NCBI GenBank assembly: GCA_900176545.1
Contig: FWXP01000007.1
Coordinates: forward strand, 59,599 to 123,598
Direction of reading: 5' to 3'
Origin: Oscillospiraceae bacterium
GTDB lineage: Bacteria > Bacillota > Clostridia > Saccharofermentanales > Saccharofermentanaceae
Length of the DNA: 64,000 nt
A program made the translations under genes and the position numbers. The notes under the pieces were generated by a model. It was given only the letters and a program-made list of their open reading frames with translations, was not told where the DNA came from and searched no databases. Numbering within the stretch: the first letter of the stretch is position 1; each line of letters opens with the position of its first letter. Shown here one piece after another: positions 61,571 through 64,000 of the stretch.

Positions 61571-61607
61571 AAAAAAGATCTCCATACCATGCGATATGGA
61601 GATCTTT
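61571..61607 (-). terminator. Terminator of the pilin-like operon
   Basis: Thirteen-base perfect arms AAAGATCTCCATA (61574-61586) and TATGGAGATCTTT (61595-61607). Six T residues follow on the minus strand. Confidence 0.92.
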
Positions 61608-61629
61608 GCACTACTTACTGAAAGAAAGG

Positions 61630-62214
61630 TTATACTCTTGTAACGACGATCTCGTAATTATCTATTGATGTTCCGCCATTTGAATAAGGAGTATTGGAAC
61701 CTTCTGTGATCTTGATCTTATGATTCTCCTGGTAGTTAGGAACATAGAATCCAAAAGTATATGTATAAAGTACTGTTCCGGGATCATGAACTGCGTCGAC
61801 AACGGTGATATCAATATCACACATTCCGGTGGACTCATTGAATCTGACATCAGAAACACAGAAAACCCACTTGGGAACCGAACCGTCTCTTGCGTATACT
61901 CTAGGCATCTCAACTACAGGAGTGGTAGAGCCGGAAGGACAGAACTGGCAGATGCTGGCATTCATAACATACTTCCTGGAACCGGTAGTAAATGATGTAT
62001 CCTGACGATCAGCCTGAATCTTATCCTGAATCATCTTTGCGAACATCTGGCAATAGTCAGTGGAATCATTGTAGTTATATGTTGTGTAATACGACTCGTG
62101 CGTCGCTATGATGAGGCTGACGAAGAGACCACTGATCAACACAACGATAGCGACAGCTAACATCACCTCAACAAGGGTAAAACCCTTCTTATAGTTCTTA
62201 GTTACCTTTTTCAT
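61630..62214 (-). CDS. Type IV pilin-like protein, prepilin N-terminal methylation domain
   Basis: 194 residues. KKGFTLVEVMLAVAIVVLIS is the prepilin signature (leader of 11 residues ending in Gly, mature Phe, Glu at position 5). The mature part is a larger, strand-rich head with cysteines in MNASICQFCPSGS, CVSDVRF and MCDIDITV, which could form disulfides. The length and N-terminus fit a minor pseudopilin (PulG/ComG-like) rather than the main pilin. GAGAGGTG site before the ATG. Last gene of the operon that starts at 63141, 15 nt after the previous stop. Confidence 0.9.
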   Translation of the reverse strand: MKKVTKNYKKGFTLVEVMLAVAIVVLISGLFVSLIIATHESYYTTYNYNDSTDYCQMFAKMIQDKIQADRQDTSFTTGSRKYVMNASICQFCPSGSTTPVVEMPRVYARDGSVPKWVFCVSDVRFNESTGMCDIDITVVDAVHDPGTVLYTYTFGFYVPNYQENHKIKITEGSNTPYSNGGTSIDNYEIVVTRV

Positions 62215-62229
62215 TATTACACCTCTCGA

Positions 62230-62901
62230 TTACCACTGATCAAGAACACGCTGTCTGTACAGATCATGGTCAGCATTATTATAGTGGGGGCATACATAGT
62301 GGAAATGACCCGTCTCAAGGGACTGTCCTCCACGCCTCATCATGACCAACGTGTAATCTGTACCACAGATTGGGCACTTACCATCAGGACATGTATACTC
62401 AGCAGGGAAATTAACATCAGGGACTGTATAGAAGAATCCTGTTCTGTTATCAGCTACAGTAGCGTCTGCATAATTACCCGTACCCTCTGTAGAATCAGCA
62501 ACAATCGCAGAACCAACATTAAATGTTGTTGTACTTACAGCTCCTCCGGGACCATTGCTGTCCATCCTGAACCTTCTTGCTACAACATCAACATCCAATG
62601 AACCACCCGCAATATTGATCTCCTGCTTTGTTGAACCTCCACCGTAGAATCCAGCCTCGGTCTTAAGTTCCTTATACCTACTTGAGTCACCTTCACCGCG
62701 AGCCGTATGCGCAAAATGAGTTATAAAATAATAGTTTCCTCTGGCATTAAACGCTGCAGATCTTGCATAGATCGAGGAGTTATTAGCATAACTCATTGAA
62801 GATACAAAACCGTACATGATCATACTGGATGTGATTGCCATAATAGCTACTGCGAGCATTACTTCCAGCAATGAAAATCCTTTTTTACTAAGATTCTTCA
62901 A
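62230..62901 (-). CDS. Type IV pilin-like protein with a C-terminal zinc-ribbon-like segment
   Basis: 223 residues. KKGFSLLEVMLAVAIMAITS gives the prepilin N-terminus, with the leader cut after Gly8. Near the C-terminus C171, C176, C179 and C204 (TCPDGKCPICGTDYT, then HFHYVCPHYNN) with nearby histidines look like a metal-binding ribbon, uncommon in pilins. Start TTG at 62901, with a GGGGGGAG site 5-6 nt upstream. There is no in-frame ATG near the signature. Middle gene of the three-gene pilin operon. Confidence 0.87.
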   Translation of the reverse strand: MKNLSKKGFSLLEVMLAVAIMAITSSMIMYGFVSSMSYANNSSIYARSAAFNARGNYYFITHFAHTARGEGDSSRYKELKTEAGFYGGGSTKQEINIAGGSLDVDVVARRFRMDSNGPGGAVSTTTFNVGSAIVADSTEGTGNYADATVADNRTGFFYTVPDVNFPAEYTCPDGKCPICGTDYTLVMMRRGGQSLETGHFHYVCPHYNNADHDLYRQRVLDQW

Positions 62902-62919
62902 AAGAACTCCCCCCTTTAA

Positions 62920-63141
62920 TCAGAAATGATAACTACCGGAGAGCACGCTCTCACTATCTGCGATCCCGCCCTTAACTGATACCACTTCACCTGTAACCTG
63001 CACAGTTTTGTTATGAGATCTGTTATATATGTCACTGGCATTAATAGCAAGAACAGCTGCAATAATCGAAATAATAGCGATAACGATTACGATTTCAAGT
63101 AAAGTGAAGCCGCGCTTGTTATTCTTGGTCAACTTATGCAT
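62920..63141 (-). CDS. Small type IV pilin-like protein
   Basis: 73 residues. KRGFTLLEIVIVIAIISIIA is a full prepilin N-terminus (GFTLLE, cut after Gly10). The mature part after the helix is only about 35 residues (VTGEVVSVKGGIADSESVLS), so it is a very short pseudopilin, perhaps a minor one that starts assembly. AAGGAGGG site before the ATG. First gene of the operon, with a promoter ~33 nt upstream. Confidence 0.85.
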   Translation of the reverse strand: MHKLTKNNKRGFTLLEIVIVIAIISIIAAVLAINASDIYNRSHNKTVQVTGEVVSVKGGIADSESVLSGSYHF

Positions 63142-63173
63142 TTTGCCCTCCTTAACATAATCCTGTTAACATA

Positions 63174-63201
63174 ATTATACTTCGATTCGAGCATATATCA
63201 A
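63174..63201 (-). promoter_or_regulatory. Promoter of the three-gene pilin-like operon
   Basis: On the minus strand TTGATA (63196-63201), a 16-nt spacer and TATAAT (63174-63179), 33 nt before the ATG. Confidence 0.65.
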
Positions 63202-63284
63202 TCGTAATTCCTTAAATAATCCTTAATGTTCAGGACCTAGGAAAGTCGCGACAATTATGCATTATCAATCTGATCTTAGTGATT

Positions 63285-63313
63285 AAAAAAGGAGGAGATA
63301 TTACTCTCCTCCT
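63285..63313 (-). terminator. Terminator of the 62-residue pilin gene
   Basis: AGGAGGAGA (63290-63298) pairs with TCTCCTCCT (63305-63313). Six T residues follow on the minus strand. Confidence 0.9.
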
Positions 63314-63352
63314 CTTCAGTTACAAAATTCAATCTAAGATCAAACAACACTT
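63285..63352 (-). repeat. Copy 1 of a 68-nt repeat covering a pilin 3' end and its terminator
   Basis: Matches 63933-64000 with three mismatches. It includes the last codons and stop of the 63340 pilin gene and its terminator hairpin. Confidence 0.9.
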
Positions 63353-63528
63353 GTAACAGAATCGATAGCACTGTTGTGTACAGATACAGATGCTGCTGCG
63401 TTATCAGCTCTTGCAAGATATCCGCCGATACCAAGGATAAGTACTGCTGCAAGGATAACGATGATAGCGATAACGAGTACCATCTCAATAAGTGTGAAAC
63501 CCTTCTTAGACTTCTGAATCTTCTTCAT
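63340..63528 (-). CDS. Small type IV pilin-like protein, monocistronic
   Basis: 62 residues. KKGFTLIEMVLVIAIIVILA (leader cut after Gly10), then GIGGYLARADNAAASVSVHN and a short end SVTSVV. About 52 residues when mature, so mostly the helix. It has a strong promoter, an AGGAGG site 9 nt before the ATG and a strong terminator, which suggests high expression. It could be the major subunit of a thin pilus. A second gene with nearly the same 3' end begins to its right. Confidence 0.88.
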   Translation of the reverse strand: MKKIQKSKKGFTLIEMVLVIAIIVILAAVLILGIGGYLARADNAAASVSVHNSAIDSVTSVV

Positions 63529-63932
63529 TTTACATTTCCTCCTGGGAGTTATTGAGTTTGTATCTTTAGTATAGCACCCTTTTTCAATTTTGCAATAGTT
63601 TTTTCACATTTTCTTCATATTTTTCAAAAATCCTGAAAAGCCCCTATTTTAAGCGTTTCCAATCTATTCATCGAATGATTCAACAGACGATTTGTTAACA
63701 ATTTGGATTTATTCCTCACTCCCGCTGCCTTATTATGAATCTTTTACCACGTTTCAACCAGGTTGTTTCAGGTCCAAGATCATACTTTTGACAACTTCGT
63801 ATCAGCTTTCCGGTCTTCGATCTGTATAGCCTTTCCCTATAATTCCCCTTCCCCTTATCTTCTCTCGTTCTACTTTATTCATATATTTTTCTATGAGTCT
63901 GTTCTTCTACGTCCGCAGGAAATGTATAACAT
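63529..63932. other. Intergenic stretch between pilin genes, AT-rich, no supported gene
   Basis: About 400 nt. The left 70 nt hold the promoter of the 62-residue pilin gene. Short open frames exist on the minus strand between 63700 and 63930, broken by stops, without a start and ribosome site. I do not call a gene there. Confidence 0.6.
63568..63595 (-). promoter_or_regulatory. Promoter of the 62-residue pilin gene
   Basis: On the minus strand TTGCAA (63590-63595), a 16-nt spacer and TATACT (63568-63573), about 40 nt before the ATG. Confidence 0.65.
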
Positions 63933-63961
63933 AAAAAAGGAGGAGATGTTACTCTCCTCCT
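63933..63961 (-). terminator. Terminator of the pilin gene at the right edge
   Basis: AGGAGGAGA arm and TCTCCTCCT arm (63953-63961), with six T residues on the minus strand (63933-63938). Confidence 0.88.
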
Positions 63962-63987
63962 CTTTAGTTACAAAATTCAATCTAGGA

Positions 63988-64000
63988 TCAAACAACACTT
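63988..64000 (-). CDS. Last codons of a further pilin-like gene (runs off the right edge)
   Basis: Only Ser-Val-Val-stop is in the window (TGA at 63988-63990), identical to the end of the 62-residue pilin. The shared sequence past the stop makes a tandem paralog very likely. Everything else lies outside. Confidence 0.6.

Larger units (their letters stand above)
63933..64000 (-). repeat. Copy 2 of the 68-nt repeat
   Basis: Matches 63285-63352 with three mismatches and holds a terminator hairpin (63938-63961 region) and the stop of a further pilin gene. Confidence 0.9.

Noticed and set aside
63650..63930. Broken minus-strand frames that could be a decayed gene
   Set aside because: Two or three short frames look somewhat coding-like, but there is no start, ribosome site or family motif. 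Chance is as likely.
1..64000. CRISPR arrays, tRNA or rRNA genes, insertion sequences, prophage
   Set aside because: No spaced repeats, cloverleaf-like segments, transposase, integrase or phage structural proteins were seen. Hairpins found are terminators.

Overview
The window reads as a chromosomal segment of an anaerobic, Gram-positive member of the Clostridia (Bacillota). The signs are RNase J, a long-form hibernation factor (HPF), a bifunctional Rel, HemZ, an L32 with a zinc knuckle, C_GCAxxG_C_C and DUF1934 proteins, lipoproteins with short lipoboxes, strong AGGAGG ribosome sites, and a multi-cluster [FeFe]-hydrogenase. A BspA-type leucine-rich-repeat transglutaminase, a GH32 enzyme and many sugar- or wall-related membrane proteins would suit a gut or rumen fermenter. 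That habitat and any family-level name are inference. Genes are packed tightly on both strands, no rRNA, tRNA, CRISPR array or insertion sequence was seen, and almost all of it looks like core genome.

Layout. 1-4.7 kb: the 5' part of glycogen phosphorylase (minus), then a plus-strand run of prepilin peptidase, a CPBP-like membrane protein and an AI-2E/YtvI-type permease. 4.7-10.8 kb (minus): U32 protein, MltG, TypA, Der, L32. 10.9-13.6 kb (minus): an operon of a small membrane protein, RluA-type synthase, MurI and DUF1934. 13.7-15.1 kb (plus): cyclophilin lipoprotein coupled to an AraC regulator. 15.2-21.1 kb (minus): solute-binding-type lipoprotein, transglutaminase/LRR protein, ProS, and an unlisted 45-residue membrane protein. 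21.4-24.1 kb (plus): SH3b/3D wall protein and RNase J. 24.1-30.5 kb (minus): Rel, RecJ, an unrecognised lipoprotein, S21.

30.9-34.4 kb (plus): a two-gene hydrogenase operon in which a NuoF-tail/GltD-like flavoprotein precedes HydA. 34.5-37.7 kb (minus): HPF, a zinc-ribbon protein, GAPDH, TrmB. 37.8-38.2 kb (plus): C_GCAxxG_C_C protein. 38.3-43.1 kb (minus): HIT, AlaS, WYL regulator, a possible four-helix protein. 43.3-48.3 kb (plus): a translationally coupled DUF1015 / FAD oxidoreductase / DUF2298 operon. 48.3-53.2 kb (minus): small RluA-type synthase, GH32, and a 1030-residue membrane protein with a phosphatase-like N-terminus and a LysM-like C-terminus. 53.3-54.3 kb (plus): GT2 transferase. 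54.3-61.5 kb (minus): HemZ, DUF3810, DUF1624 acyltransferase and two tandem GT39-like membrane proteins. 61.6-64.0 kb (minus): four type IV pilin-like proteins and the last codons of a fifth.

How parts fit. The pilins at the right end need a prepilin peptidase, and one lies at the left end. The pilus ATPase and platform genes are not in the window. Translation and ribosome functions (TypA, Der, L32, S21, HPF, two pseudouridine synthases, TrmB, ProS, AlaS, Rel) dominate. A second theme is the cell envelope (MltG, MurI, 3D protein, LysM-like protein, GT2, GT39, DUF1624, DUF2298). The hydrogenase operon points to electron disposal as H2 with NAD(P)H as a donor.
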